A stretch of 64,000 nucleotides of DNA, from assembly GCA_013399875.1 (NCBI GenBank), contig VXAZ01000971.1, positions 427,647 through 491,646 of the forward strand, written 5' to 3'. Made by a program: the position numbers and the translations under genes. Source of the stretch: Gymnorhina tibicen. Lineage: Eukaryota > Chordata > Aves > Passeriformes > Artamidae. Each line of letters begins with the position of its first letter. Positions within the stretch are counted from its first letter, which is position 1. Shown one piece after another: positions 9,946-22,870 of the stretch. The notes beneath the pieces are model-generated. The model saw only the letters and a list, made by a program, of their open reading frames with translations, ran no database searches and was not told where the DNA came from.

Positions 9946-12900
9946 CAGCCCAGGCTTGGATCCACAGCCCTTGCATGTCCATTGCCCCATTCTTTGGCAT
10001 GGCTGAAGAATCTCTACATGGGAAGCTCTTGTCCATCCCCATCCTCTACAGGCCATGATAAAGGATTTTACTCTCCATGACTGTCAAACTGAGACCATCC
10101 AGTGACATAAAATTCACTTTGGTAGGGGAAAGGAGGGTGATGATGGTAAAGCAGCTGTCAGCCCACTGCTTGAAGCCACAGAGAAAGAGCTATGTCATGT
10201 CATGGAGACCATTCACCTTTTATCTCTGCTCTGACTTCTTCACAGAGCTGATCTCTCCATCCTCTACCGTTTCCCATCTTAGCAGCTCCTCTGCCTGGTG
10301 ACCACCCAAGGAGCCTTTAAGGTAGAGACAAGGGCAAAGGAGGTGATACAAAAGTCAAGTAGAGATCAGAAAGACCCTCTAGGCTGGGAGCAGCTGGCTT
10401 GCAGTGATTTCCCTTCAGGATTCATCTTGGAAGTGGATCTCCTCTGCCCCATCCTGAGGCTGCAGAGGGACCTTGGTTCTTCCTTTGCTTTTCCCCCTGG
10501 CTACCAGACAAACATAAACACTGATCCTCAGAGTCTGTGAAGTACCAAAGCCAAGACCTGGTGCAGGACTCGTGCTTCCTGGAGGGCCAGAAGGAGCCTT
10601 TTGAAAATACAGGGTCGTGGGGTGCTCTGCAGCTTGTAAAAGGTGACTCAGGATCTGTGTGGACCTTGATGGGATAAAAGTCTCCTTCATGGTGACCTTT
10701 TTTGGGTGCTGAACGCACCTCTGGGCTGTGGTGCCTGTGTGATCCCCATGCACAGCAAAGGGAACCGGTACCAATCATGCTGGCGAGAGGGATGGAGTGG
10801 CTGAAATGGTTTGGAAGGACTGCCTGGGAAGGAAAGACCTGGCAAGGTTCCCATTCACCAAAAAACAGGGAAGAGCTCCAGGCTGTCCTGTGGTGATCAG
10901 TGCACACCATGAGGCATAACCAGCCAGCTTGAGCACAGCAGAGAGATGAAACGAGTGAAGCCTTCAGAGACGGAGCATGGACTTTGCTGGTTTGATCTCC
11001 AGAGGACATGAGAACCCCTCTCAACTCAATCCCTAAAACACAGGCCACAACACTTCCCTATAAATGTAGCAGCATCTTTCCTACCGATTTCCAAGCATGG
11101 AAATTTTCCTGGGCTTGTGGCTGCTGCTGACCCACCAAGAACTGCTCAGGCAGCATAACCCAGAGGTGGTGCCTGATCCTGCCAGACACAACTTGGATGC
11201 AGTGAGCATTCCACTGTCCTCAGGGCTATTTGGAGATGCTCTTCCTCTCCAGCAGGGAGGAGGGAGGAACAGAGCATTTCCAACTGCAGCCAAGAAAGCT
11301 AATGGATACATTTCTTTTCCCAAGGCAGGCAAATTATTTCTGCTCCCAGCTGACCCCTCGACCACAAAAAACACCATAAAACAGCAAGAGTGTGTAAAAA
11401 ATAAACACAGGCACGCATCAGCCTTCCGGATTCCCGTCCCCCGAGCCAGAGGAGCTCGGGCCGCGGACAGAAGGAATGTGGTGTTGCATCGGGAGCCATA
11501 GGGATGGGATCAGGGACAGAAACATTTTATAACTGGCCTCTGGACCCCATTGAGGAGCAGAGGGAAGGAAGAAGCATGTGAGTGATGACTGCTCATATTG
11601 CAAAGGGGGGCAAATTTGAATCTCATCTGCATGTTTTGCAAGGATTGGGATTTACAGCACAAACTGCTTGCTCTGCTACTTTGACTCTTGCTGCCTTGGC
11701 TCCTCTGGCCAAGTTTGCATCAGGGCTGTCCTGATCAGCCAGGAGCCCTGCAAAGGAGTTATAACACGTGGGGCTAGATTCATGCTGCAGGTTCTCAAGA
11801 ATCTGTAGGGAACCGTGCTATGAATGGAAGCATCTTTTTGCCTCCCCCTGTCACCTTGCAGCCTGCCAAGCTGGAGAGAGAGGAAGACAGAGAGAAGGCA
11901 GTTTTCCACACTGTGAGAGGAGCCTGAAGAGATGCCAGGGCCTGACTGTAGAAGCCTAATATAAACTTAGACTTTTCTGTTCACACCAGCCAAGACATCC
12001 TGCACTGAGACTGAAGACCAGCAAAATTTGTATCAAGACATAGGGACATAGTTGGCTTAGCTTGCTACCAACTGGGTTTGGGACTGCCGTACTCAGAAAT
12101 GGGCTATGACTGCCATAGGTTTTGCTGCATCACATTGAGAGGAGGAAGTGCCTAATTGTTTAGACCTCAACTGAGACAAAGAAATATGAATGTCAAATGA
12201 ACCAGCTTCAGTATGGGAAGGGGCTAAACCTCCTCGCCTCTGCTCATGGACTCCCAGAGAAATCCACCCCAGAAATTTCACAGAGATTGAGACAACACAG
12301 GAATACTTGCCTTATACCTGCCCTCAGTTAGTCTCCACCAGCATCTACAACTTCCCTGCTCTCTGAGGATGCATTTTACAACTGAGAACTGGAGTTGCTC
12401 ATAGAAAGTAATTCCACCCAGCAGGCAGCACTGCTGGCCTCTGAGAGGATGAACACTGCAAGCTGATTGTGCCCAGATCTCAGCCAGCAGCCCCCAGATA
12501 CCCCTACAGCCCCCACGCAGCAGTAAATGGCACTGTGTCCTCCCCATCTGCTGCGAGACACCTGGGATCCTGCTATTGCAGAGAACTGACAGGCAAAGCT
12601 GCTGACTGTCTTCTGGCTGTCTCAGCTCTCTTACAGTTCGAGGAGTAAAGCAATCCTTCAGTGCCCAGATTTCATACATTGACTGTAAGTGTTTTTCTTA
12701 AGAAAACCCGGAAACCTTTTTTGAGGAAAATAATATTGTGTGTGGCTGGTGGTCATGATGGACAGCAGAAGCATCATGAGGGAAAAACCAATTCTGAGAA
12801 ATTCCCTGAAATAAGAAACGTACATTTTTCCTCACCACTGCATCACTAATTGTATCTCTTTAATGCATTGATTTTTTTTCAAAAGAACCAGAAGAGGTAA

Positions 12901-13397
12901 ACAAAAGCAACAGGTTGCTTTCAAAACCCAGCTCAGCTAGCAGGAATTAGGAATTAAAGTCAGATATAATGCAAATAGCGTGGTGGTTTATTTGCTGCTC
13001 CTTTTGTGAAACACAGCTGCCTCCAGCAGCAGCAACAGCCCCAGAGCCATCAAGCACGAGGTCCCTCCTCCAGCTCCTGCCCCTCCTGGGTACCAGCAGA
13101 TCCTCTGGCCAAGTGCAGCAGTGGTTGTGGCACTAGGTGGTGTCTTTGCTGCCTGCTCTGTCAGGCTGTCACTGTGCCCTGTGCTCTCTTTGCCTTCCTT
13201 TCCGTTTCCAAATCCTGGGTGAGCCCAGGTGACGGCTCAGACCGGAAATGTCAGAATGCAAATGCTGGCATAAAAGAAGTTATTTCCAATACAAGTGGTC
13301 AGATTGCAGCCAGTAGTTCTGCGTGCCTTGCTGTGGTTCAATATCCCTTTCCTCTTCTCAAGCGTTTAACTCCAAAACTCACATTGATTTAGACCGA
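9946..13397. other. Unique sequence, nothing coding recognised
   Basis: Many overlapping frames of up to about 200 codons (for example 10422-11048 minus) occur on both strands without recognisable domains. A CpG-rich patch lies at 11410-11500 and contains a 7-bp GC hairpin (11440-11460). No transposable element was recognised. Confidence 0.5.
11440..11460. repeat. GC-rich 7-bp inverted repeat
   Basis: CCCGAGC and GCTCGGG are perfectly complementary across a 7-base loop, followed directly by CCGCGG (11461-11466). The surrounding 90 bp are locally CpG-rich. Confidence 0.6.
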
Positions 13398-13472
13398 GGT
13401 TTTAAAATCAGCTAACGGTTTTAAAATCAGTTAAGGGTTTTTTAATTAGTTAAGAGTTTTAAAATCAGCTAG
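13398..13472. repeat. 19-bp tandem repeat, four copies
   Basis: Units of the form GGTTTTAAAATCAGYTAAS begin at 13398, 13417, 13436 and 13455. Copies 1 and 2 are nearly identical. Copy 3 has TTTTTTAATTAG in place of TTTTAAAATCAG. Copy 4 starts AG. The exact 19-bp register is kept throughout, so it is a short minisatellite and not random AT richness. Confidence 0.9.
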
Positions 13473-13514
13473 TCGGAGCTCCCATGAAGCTGAAGGTGCT
13501 GAGTCCCCGGTCAC

Positions 13515-13541
13515 CTACATTTGTTACCTGCATTTGTTACC
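13515..13541. repeat. 13-bp tandem duplication
   Basis: Two copies of CTRCATTTGTTAC are directly adjacent. They lie 43 bp after the 19-bp array, so the locus shows two independent short tandem duplications. Confidence 0.8.
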
Positions 13542-16500
13542 TTCTAAGGATATTTTGAAATATTTAAAGCATTTCTTTGTTCAAAAAGCAGAGTGCCAAA
13601 GGGCAGGGAGCTGGCTGGAGAATCCAGGCTGGCCTGCAGAAAATGCTCGCAGAGCAAGAAGCTAAACCCAGGTTTATGAAACATACTTGGAAGGAGCTCA
13701 GCAGCGTAAATCCCAGTGCTAACAGAGCAGCTCTGAGTCGATTGCAAATAACACACTCTTACTGTCCAGCCACAGTGCAATTCCACTGAGCTTTGGCAGA
13801 GGGTAATTCCGGTGTCAGATATTTTCATGAGACCCTACTTGACATTTTGGCCGGAAATCCTGTGGCATATTTTGATATTCCGTGACACATTGTGTTAACC
13901 GCATGGATTTCCTCCACTGCTTTGATGGACACCGCTACCCGCTCAGGCAGAAAGGAGAGTGTCTGGATGAGCCCTTCCCTCTGGCTCCCCCCCGCCAGCA
14001 CACAAAGCATCAGGCTATTGAAATTACGTTGATAGATCCAAAATCCCGTGGGAGAAATAACCACTGTTCTGGAGCCTGCATGGCTGCATCCTCCCAGACA
14101 GATGCACTTGCAGTTTCCCAAGGCAAGGCAGACCCTGAATACAATGCTTCTGATGAGGATTTTCCAGAGTTCGGGAGAGAGTTTTGCGTTGTTTATGCCA
14201 TCTCCTCACTTGCCACTACCTGGCTCAAGGTGCTGGTGTTGCTGCAGATTAAGAATGCATGGCCAGCTCAGGAGGCCTCAGGTGACAGGTGACACTCCTT
14301 GCCTGGTCAGGACTCTCCAGTGCTGAGTCCCCACACATGAGATGCAGCAGGTAGCCTGACTTCCTCTCAGCTGGCTAGACACGTCTGGAGAAAGCACCCA
14401 CGTGACGGGGGAGACCTCCCTGGAGGGAAGCCTGCATCCCAGCTGCAGCTGCTGTGCTGGGGCCTGCCACGCTTTGTCACCTGCCAAGACATGGGGCCTC
14501 AGCATGTGTATCAGGAGGACAGGGCTCTGGTTAAGGGAAGGAGGGTGCTGCAGGGGGGCTTGTGGGGAAGGATGAGCACTGAGCACAGATGAGGAGAGAT
14601 TCAGATGACTGTCTGGGCCCAGGTGCCAGGTCCTGTCTCCTTGTCATCCTCCCATCTGCCCTGCACAGCTTGTGCTGCCCACCAGCTGGTCCCCCTTGCA
14701 TGTGCAGCTCCATGCCCAACTACTTCTACCCTATAGTAAGACCAGTGCCAAGTGACGCTAAGACCACAGCAAGGGTCTCAGACCCAGGTCCCTCAGCAGC
14801 AGTTGTTATCCTGCTCCCCACACCAGGCAGGGTGAAGGAATAAACCTCCAGAGAGGTTGCAGCTGTCTGTCACCTTCAGAGTCAGCCACAGACATGGGAT
14901 GTGGCTGTGTGGGCCAGGGGAGCACTAGAGAGGTTTAGGATTTTGACAGCATCAGGGCTGCAGTAGTTCAGACAGCTGGAGAACCATTTCCCAGTGGAGG
15001 TGGCAGCTAATCTCTGGGATTTATCAGATGGGCATCATTTCCAGTACGCTGAAGGCATTCTGGGAAAGATACCCAAGACACATACAAGGCACTGTTACTG
15101 TGTGTAACTATGGATGAGACTTTAAGTCTAAAAATACACACATTACCTACCCACTCCTGTGTCCCTTTCACAATCCTTTTTGCTCTCCAATAACAGGCAG
15201 CTTCTTTGCCCTCTGGGCGTGAGGCTGTTCCGCATGTGGTCCAAAAACACTTCAATATCCTGATGACTGGTTCAGACCCATTTGTACTGGGAGCCTGAGC
15301 CTCTTCAGGGAGAGAGAGAGTACAGGGAAGGGAGGGAAGACCCGCCACATTCTCCATGTCAACACAATAAACCTTGGCAAATCGGTGAGGAAGGTGAACC
15401 AGATATCACCAGAGGCAGCAGAGGGAGAGGCAGAGGGCAGAATCCCAAAGGCAAGAGGCAGAGGATTTGTTGCCAGCTGTTGAGTAGGGTAGCAGAGAGC
15501 AGACAGCCGCAAGGAGGCATGGAAAGACCAGACTGGGAGGCTGCCAAGGAAGAGAGAGCCGCATTAAATCTTATTTGTCTTTAAACAAAGTGTTCTAATT
15601 GCTAACAAAGGGATTTCAAGCAAATTGTAATAAAACTGAGTTATTCTGATCAATTACACAGTCAAGCAAATTACGGAAGGAGTCTGAAATATTGCCAGAT
15701 ACAAAAGAGAGATGAAGAAAGAGGAGGAGGAGTTGCAGAGAGAGTGGGGGAGGCAGTAATTTGAGGGAGGAAAATTACTTGATGGCTTGATAAGGAGAAT
15801 TATTAAGCATAAATTTGAGATGCAGGTTGCTAAATCTGAATACAAAATCAAGGGTAGAAATGGAAATTGTGTTTTAAGGCTGGTAAAACTGGAGCAGGGG
15901 CAAAGAGAAAAAAAATGTGCAGACAAGCATTAGAGACAGATGCTGTTGAAGTGTCTGCAAAGATGGTTGCTAACTGCAGCAAGCTGAAAGCAAGGCATGA
16001 CCCAGGAAAGCAGAGCTTTTTGGTGAGGGCACCAGATCAGTGCTGAATGGGCATCAAGCCACATTCCTGCCACAGACATCCTACTTGACCCACGAGTGCT
16101 TCAAAGCACTTAGCAATGACCTGGTTTGTCACTGGAAGAGTTACAAGGGCTGGGATCCCAATGCAGTCTGAGGAAAGACACACCAAAGCTGACCTATTTA
16201 CCTTGTCAGCCTTACCTGAAAGCTGTGGCTGACACTTCTTCTCCTGTCTGGTTTGGGGATTTAAGCTGGAATCATTCAATATGTATCCATACGGCATCCA
16301 GAGCATCAGGCAGGGATGTTGTAGGGAAGAGAAGACAAACCCAACCCCTGTCTTAAAGGAACAAGACTGAAATCCCACCACGACACACAGCTCCACATTT
16401 GGCTCTGACTCAGGGACAGTGTGCCTTGGGACAAATGAAATAATTGTCCGCTGTCCTGCTCAGTCCCTGGATGTTTCCAGCTATGCTGCTGGAATCTCCA

Positions 16501-17169
16501 GGGTGCTCTTGACACAGCCACTGAACTGCTTCAGTTTGCAGCCTGGCACACCTGGGCAAATCACCTCCAATTTTATTTTTCCATAATATATGATGTGATC
16601 AATTTGTATTGGATCACCCCCACTCACTGAGCCATTGCCTGCTCTGCAGGGCACACACGGAGCAGGCAGCAGGATCGGGGATCACATCCTCACAGTTTTG
16701 TGTCAGGTGCACAAGGTCAAGTCTCACCGCTCAGGGATGGCAAAGAAGAGCTCGCTGGGTCTTAGGCTGCAGCCACCTGCTAGAGCTAGTTTAGCTCCAA
16801 GGGTGGAAAATCCAGTGCCTACACTGAGTCTCAGGATCACAAGGATGTGGTCCCTGTGTGCAGTCCTTCTATAAAGCTGCTGCAAATGTGGTCCAGAGAG
16901 CTATAGCCCAGAAATGCAGTACTCTTCAAGCCAATTACCATACACAGTTCGCAACCCTGCAACTGACTGGATTAATGGATTATTGGCATGAAGGGATGTA
17001 GAAAGATGCTTTTAAAAGAGGAAGTAGAAAACATCCAGAGATTATTTTTAATGGTGTTTATTTGTCAGAGGACTCCAGAGCTTGTGGGCTTTTGCTGGGC
17101 TGGAAGTTCTGAGCCCTAAGAGGAGATAAGAGAAAGGATTAGGGTATTACTGCGGTGGTGGAGTTCATG
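13542..17169. other. Unique sequence, nothing coding recognised
   Basis: Frames such as 13882-14292 plus and 15007-15357 minus carry no recognisable domain. The 15590-15920 stretch is purine-rich on the plus strand (GAG/AGA runs), which accounts for the Ser/Leu-rich minus frame there. Confidence 0.5.
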
Positions 17170-17246
17170 TGTTTTGTATTATTAATGTTTGTAAAGCACT
17201 TTGAAAATGAAAAACACCATAAAAGCTTTAAGTGCTGTATTTAGTA
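17170..17246 (+). mobile_element. Ancient MIR/L2-like retroposon tail (tentative)
   Basis: The pattern 'gtttgtaaagcactttgaaa' followed by 'atgaaaaacaccataaaagc' and 'tttaagtgctgtattt' resembles the widespread tail sequence of old MIR/L2-type retroposons (approximately gtaaagygctttga...aaagyrctataaa-tgctatt). A second, shorter match lies at 43310-43376. The family assignment is from memory and tentative. Confidence 0.35.
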
Positions 17247-18719
17247 GGAGCTGCAGAAGAGGAACTTAAGTCTGAAAAGACACTTCTCAGTTATCAGTGC
17301 ACAGAGAGCTTGTGTTTTTGAGAGGATCCCACAGTCGGATGCAGTCTGAAGTGGCAGATGAGTTGTTCAAAAGCCAGTATGAGGAGGGCATAAGAACCCT
17401 GCAGGGGGCAAGGAAGGCTCCTGTGTCATGCATCCAGAAAAGAAGCCACTTAACACTTTTAGGATGAGAAAAAGCCATCAGATTTGCTGGCTCATTTCTC
17501 TGGAACCGACAGAGGAGTGTTCTCTGCAAGGCACCTACTTTAGCTAAATTTTCTTTAAAAGCATGTTGGACAAGTGAGCTCCTTTGTGTTGTTTAGGAAA
17601 CTCCTGTAATGGAGGGAAAATCCGGAGCCAGGGAGGGTAAGGAAAGCAATACTGGAGTTCCTCTAGTAGACCCATCACTCCTGACCAGCACCAGACAAGT
17701 CTCTGTGGTCTCAAGCTCTCAGTGAGATAATTCCAGGGCTCAGAGACAGGATTTTGGTTCTAGACACTTCATTCTCAACACCATTGTTTCACTAAGACAC
17801 TGACTCTCAAAGAGAGCCAAGATGAAGCCTCTCTTTACCATTGCTGTACTCCTAGCTTCAGAGCCCTCCTCTAGGGATGTTGGCTGACAAACTACAGAAA
17901 AGAGCATTTTTTCCTGGTGAATCCATAAATAGATCTGCAACATTCCCACTGACAGCCCTGAGGAGCTTTCTGAGACACCTTTGTCGAAGCAGAGAGGCCT
18001 AAGGCCAGCTGAGGCTGTGGACAGGTATTGATAACATATATTCCCCTTTCCCAATGACAGGCATGTTCTTGTATCCTCATTGCTCGAAACTCTCTTTGAC
18101 AAAACAGAGTCTTTGCACTTTCACACAGATCTTTCTTCCCACATCAGCCCCTATGTCAGATCTTTTCTTCATGCCCAGACTGCATTTCCTAACCCAGTTT
18201 TAAAACCTGTATTTGACAGGCAGAGGGGCTCCAGACAGGTCTGCGTAGATGGGTTGTTGGTTCAGCCTCTGTTTGCAGTCATGCATTGACCTTCACAATC
18301 TCATTTGCTTGGGACATCAGAGGCACATTAAAGCTTACCTGTGTCAGGAGGTCCCATTGTGCCAAAACCATCCAGGGCACCTCCCATTTTCCCAGCTCCA
18401 AAAATTCTGTCTCCCAGCCACTAAAAGAGACTTAGAAACTTTTTCCCCTCCTCATTACTGTGCAAGCAGATAGTCCAGTCTTTATAAGGAGCAGGCTGGA
18501 GCAGCCCTGCTCACTGTTGTTGAAGCAGCTGGCTGTGCTGTTGCCTAAGAGTGGTAAGTCACGGAGATAAACGCAGATATTTCACCTTCCACCCTTCCCT
18601 TCCGTATCTCAAATCTCAGTGCTGAGGAGCAGCCACACAGGCACTGCTGCTTCCCCGACCTGCAACATGACAGATGTTAGGTATATTCAAAATGACACCT
18701 GCACCCCACAAGAGCTCCT
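17247..18719. other. Unique sequence, nothing recognised
   Basis: No gene or transposable element was recognised. The frame at 17740-18102 minus has no known domain. Confidence 0.5.
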
Positions 18720-19345
18720 ATCCTGTATTTATAGCCCACTGTCACTGCTCAGATTTATGCCGCTCAAATATTTGTCAGCTGTTATCCCACCTTCCCTGAA
18801 CATCATTTAACTGAGCTTGACGTATGCAAGCACTTTTAATCTTTCCTCATGAAGCAATTTTGCCCTTCCCAGGGCCTCTGATCATATTTGTAACTCTTCC
18901 TTGAGACAGCATCAGTTCGTCATTGCTGCTCTGAAAATACAGCAAGGAGCGTGGCAGCCTGAGAGGGGAGGATGGGGAGGATTTTTTCCCACACTCACAT
19001 TCAGCTCTCTCCCGTACCACCCCTCCTAAGAGTACTTTAAACACGTTTGCCCGCTCTAAAATCCCTCTCTTCCTTGCTGGTCACTGGTCTTTTCCCAACC
19101 TGGGTCACTGTTCCTGCTAAAAAACCCAGTCCTGGATTATTTTGCGACTTCCCTGAGCCAAGAGGGAGTTCATTTTCTTTCCTTCATGTCTTCCTAATGT
19201 CTCTATTATTACCCAATCTGCACTGGCATTCACAATGCCTCCCAACTGAGGCAGGAGAATGTAATTAACAAGCTGTTTACCTCTACTTCCAGATCATTAA
19301 TAAATATGTTAAACAAGACCGCTACCTTGCTGAGCAATGCAAAAA
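18720..19345 (-). mobile_element. Ancient CR1/L3-type LINE, reverse-transcriptase region
   Basis: Two landmarks lie in the right order and at about the right distance for one minus-strand element. Near 18760-18905, 'caaatatttgtcagctgtta' and 'cttttaatctttcctcatga' match the segment encoding the C-terminal part of the reverse transcriptase (family motif [11 protein letters not shown]). Near 19285-19320 the minus strand encodes ALFNIFINDLE, the conserved L-FNIFINDL motif just upstream of the catalytic FADD box. The two are about 500 bp apart, as expected. The middle is badly decayed. Confidence 0.6.
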
Positions 19346-21945
19346 CTTGATGAGGCACATAGTTTGCTGTACAGTTCTCATCCCATGCTGGTGACAGTGA
19401 GACTCCTTCAGAGCAAGCTCCTTCCAAACCTTCAGCTGCACTGGAGCTCATTTCCCCTTAACCTGTTGCATGTGCACCCTTTCACCCCAGCCCTCGTGAG
19501 CCTGGTGACGAGACGCCACCTGAGGGAGGGACAGTTGGCTGAGCCACCTCAGGACTTGTGTGTCACTACAGAACCCATTTCCCTTTCATAAACTGTGACA
19601 CCCCACCCACAGGACCTCGGAATACCACCAGTCCCTAGTACCATTCTTGAGCAACTCAAGTCCCAAACGTTACTGTAACTAATTCCAACCTTTCCTTGCC
19701 CCTGGTGCACGTTCAGCACCAGTGAGGTGCTACAGCAGACAGGAGCTCAGAGCAGACAAGTATTTTGGTAAACTTAGTTTTTTAGCTTACTTTAAAATTT
19801 TTCCCTAACACTTGCCTAACACTAGCAAGGGAGATTATGGAGAGACAAAAAAGAAAAAAAAAAGCTTTGTGCAGAGTTAAGTCTCTGTTGCCCAAGGTCT
19901 ATAAGGATGGCAAGAGAAGCATGTGCTTGGTTTCACTAGAGCTGCTTCTGCCTCAAGACAGGGAACAGCCTAAAAAGAGCCTTATGGGGCCTTCCAATTC
20001 CCTGGTTAATTGATGCCCATAGTACAGTCTTTCCAGGATCAGCCCAGAAAGCTGCAGTCAGTGTTACCTGCTTTTATCACAGCTGCACGGCTTTGTCTTT
20101 GCCTTTCCCAGTGGAGGCAGACTGGAGGAACTGCTCTCTGGACCCTGAGGAAAAATGCCTTCAGGTCTGACACAGCCTTCAGGTTTCTTGGGGACTGCCA
20201 TCATAAGTTCCAGAGGTAGAATTAAAATTAGCTAAAACACTGGTTGCCACTTAACATAATGCTTGCCTGGTGGAGGATGGTAAATCTCAGCTCAGTGGCA
20301 GACTTTAACACTTTGATCTTTCAGAAGGGAAAAAAGTGCTATTTGGAGGATGCTCCAAGGGAGGAGGTGCATCCTGGGGAAACTCATTTGGTGGTCTGCT
20401 GAGTCCCAGGCAGCTCCAAGGGCCTGAGGTGATGTTCTCTGCCCAGGCTGCACGTCCTTGGTGATGCCTGTCCAGCAAGAGGCGGGGGGCAGCTGAGGGG
20501 CACAAGTGGCAAAACCGTGGAGGTCCCAGCAGACACAGCCTGCCTCCTGCTGCTCTCTGACACGATGGAGGGATCTCTGCAAAATGCTGCGACATCCACA
20601 AGGTGGCAAATTCAGCTGAAGGATGTTTCCTCAGCATCCTATTTTCTTGTCAGTTTCCAATGAGGATGAGGATGAAGAAGAAGTGGGCAAAAAGAGAAAT
20701 GAAAGGATCCAGAAAGCCTGAAAATCCTCAGGTTGTATCATCTTAAGCTATCTAACAGAAACTCCAAAAAGTTCATCCCTTGGATGATTTTTCCTTGTTT
20801 ATTTGATTCTCCTGTCCAATTGCTGTCAGCAGTGCTGTGGACATGGGTCAGACATCCGTCTTCTTCCCTCTGCCAACAGAGCAGGTGAAAAGTGCTCTTC
20901 CAGCATTTTGTACCCTCTGGGGTCACCTTGGACAGGGAGATGGGCTTGCTTGCTGGTTTTTCCTAATGGATAATTAACATTGCAGGCAGCAGGTGACCTG
21001 GGAGAACAGAGAAAGTGTGCACACAGCTCAGGCTCTCGGATTGTCCCCCCGGGCCATCTGCTGACCTTGGCATGCAGAGGGTCTTTCCAGTGACTTTGGC
21101 TTTCCTGATGCTCAGTTTTCTGTTGGATGGTGCCCGATGGATGCCAGAGACTCTCCCCAGCCTTTCCCCACCACCCTTGTTTACAGGCCAATTAGTGGGT
21201 GCCGTGTTTGTTTTGCAGCCAGCAAGTCAGCCACCCCAGCGATTTAACAGCTGCAATTTTCATTTACAGTTGACTTTGAACTGCCAGTTTTATACATGCA
21301 GGGTGAAATAATGGTATAATTAACGTAGGAAAATCCATTAAAAGGGTGCGGATGTTCAAAACATGGAGCACACAATTATGAAACCCCATGACTGAGATTA
21401 CTGCTGAGATCTAATTCCTCCTTACACATCTCATCCCTACATGGATTTCAGATGAGCAATTTTCTCTGCAAGGCTTTGTCACCAAAAGTTTCACCAACTT
21501 TCTAAATTTTACTCTTCTAACGAAAAAAAAATAGAAATTGGGAACGAAAAACTAACTAAAATAGTTTGAATTGATGGAGTTCTTAGGAAATAGCTCATGT
21601 TAATAATTTTGGATGTGTTATATTTTAACAGTTTCAAACTGGTCTGTGGCAGATCGGGCTTTTCCTTTCTGGTTGCTTTTTAACCTCTAATCAGGTCACT
21701 TTTTAATATGAGGAGACATTTTGAAACCTGGACATTTCTTCCTCTCTTAGAAAAGACCAAAACTTTTCTGCCCACTTCCAAACTTTTCCTTGGAGCCATT
21801 TCTCAAGTTAGTTTTTTAAGCTGGTTGTATCCATAAAAACAAAACAGAAGAGATTTTTCCCACAAATCTTCATTCCCACACACAAAAGTAATTAAAAAGA
21901 CATTCTCCACTAGTTATCATAAACACTGTTTAATCAGGTGTCCGC
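19346..21945. other. Unique sequence, AT-rich in its last third
   Basis: No gene or repeat family was recognised. From about 21300 to 21940 the sequence is AT-rich and free of long frames, as in typical non-coding DNA. Confidence 0.5.
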
Positions 21946-21994
21946 AGGCTGTTTGTTCCACCAGGCTGTTTGCTCCACTGGGCTGTTTGCACAG
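21946..21994. repeat. 17-bp tandem repeat, three copies
   Basis: Units RGGCTGTTTGYTCCACY start at 21946, 21963 and 21980. The third diverges after GGGCTGTTTGC. The period is exactly 17 bp. Confidence 0.85.
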
Positions 21995-22525
21995 GATGGA
22001 TAATATTCCCCAAGTCAATACCCAGTATTTCTTTTCATGCTCATCAGGTAGTTTTTCCAGACCGTTCCTTTGGACCCTGCTCATCACTTAGATTAATATT
22101 TAAATTCACTAACTTGGCTTTTGCATGCCACTTGAGTCCACAGGGCTGCAGTCTTGCCTTGCTGGGGAGAAGGAGAAGTTGTCCTTTTTTCTGATATGAA
22201 AGGTGACAAATTCTGTCTGTTCTGGGGAATTGGGTCTTAGAAATACAGCCTTTAGGGCAGTCCTTCAGCAGGTGTAAATCTGTCCCACTGATGTAAAGGG
22301 AATCCTGTTTGTTCTGTTTCGGGTTTGTTCCCAACTGAACCTCACCATTATGCCTCTGAGTTGGATGTGAGCTGGCTCACTCTGCCCTGGCTCCTCTGGT
22401 AGAGCCCAGGGCAGTGTCTTCCACAATCCCCCTGTGCACCCCACCAGCAGCTACAACCCTCTGGGGTGCCCCAGCTCCCACACTGCCCCAGTCACAGCTC
22501 TGGGTGAAGTATCACCCACTGTCTG
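21995..22525. other. Unique sequence, nothing recognised
   Basis: No gene or repeat family was recognised between the 17-bp array and the (CCCAT)n tract. Confidence 0.5.
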
Positions 22526-22564
22526 TCCATCCCATCCCATCCCATCCCATCCCATCCCATCCCN
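22526..22564. repeat. (CCCAT)n microsatellite ending in an assembly N
   Basis: Six perfect CCCAT units (22531-22560) are followed by CCC and an undetermined base at 22564. On the minus strand this reads (GGGAT)n, which satisfies the G3-N1-7 quadruplex pattern several times over with 2-nt loops. The N suggests the true repeat length is unresolved. Confidence 0.95.
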
Positions 22565-22870
22565 TGTGTTAATAAATATATTCAACCACTCAGGGCCTGG
22601 GGTGACCTCAGGCTCTCCACTATTAACCTTTCTGCCTGCTGAGAATTGGCCATTTGTTCCTTCCCTTCCATCCCTGTCTTATCTCGGTTTTAATCCATGC
22701 CTTGGCTTTTCCTCTCATCCTGTGGTTACCAGGTTTCCTTAATAGCCTCCTATGAGGGACTTTATCAAAAGCCTTTTGAAAGCCTTAATAAATTATAGGC
22801 ACAACTCTGCCATTCCCTGTTATCTTGTTAACCCTTCTGGAGCATTCCCAGCTGGGGTGAGAGAGCAGAG
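22565..22870 (-). mobile_element. Ancient CR1 LINE, reverse-transcriptase region
   Basis: The plus strand shows a colinear series of CR1 landmarks in reverse: 'gttaataaatatattcaacc' (the FNIFINDL segment region), 'ctccactattaacctttctg', 'gagaattggccatttgttcc', 'gggactttatcaaaagcctt' and 'ttgaaagccttaataaatta'. This order matches old sauropsid CR1s, where it reads approximately 'tccactagtaacct...ggccatttat...accttatcaaatgccttctgaaa'. No frame is intact. The (CCCAT)n tract sits exactly at one edge. Confidence 0.75.
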
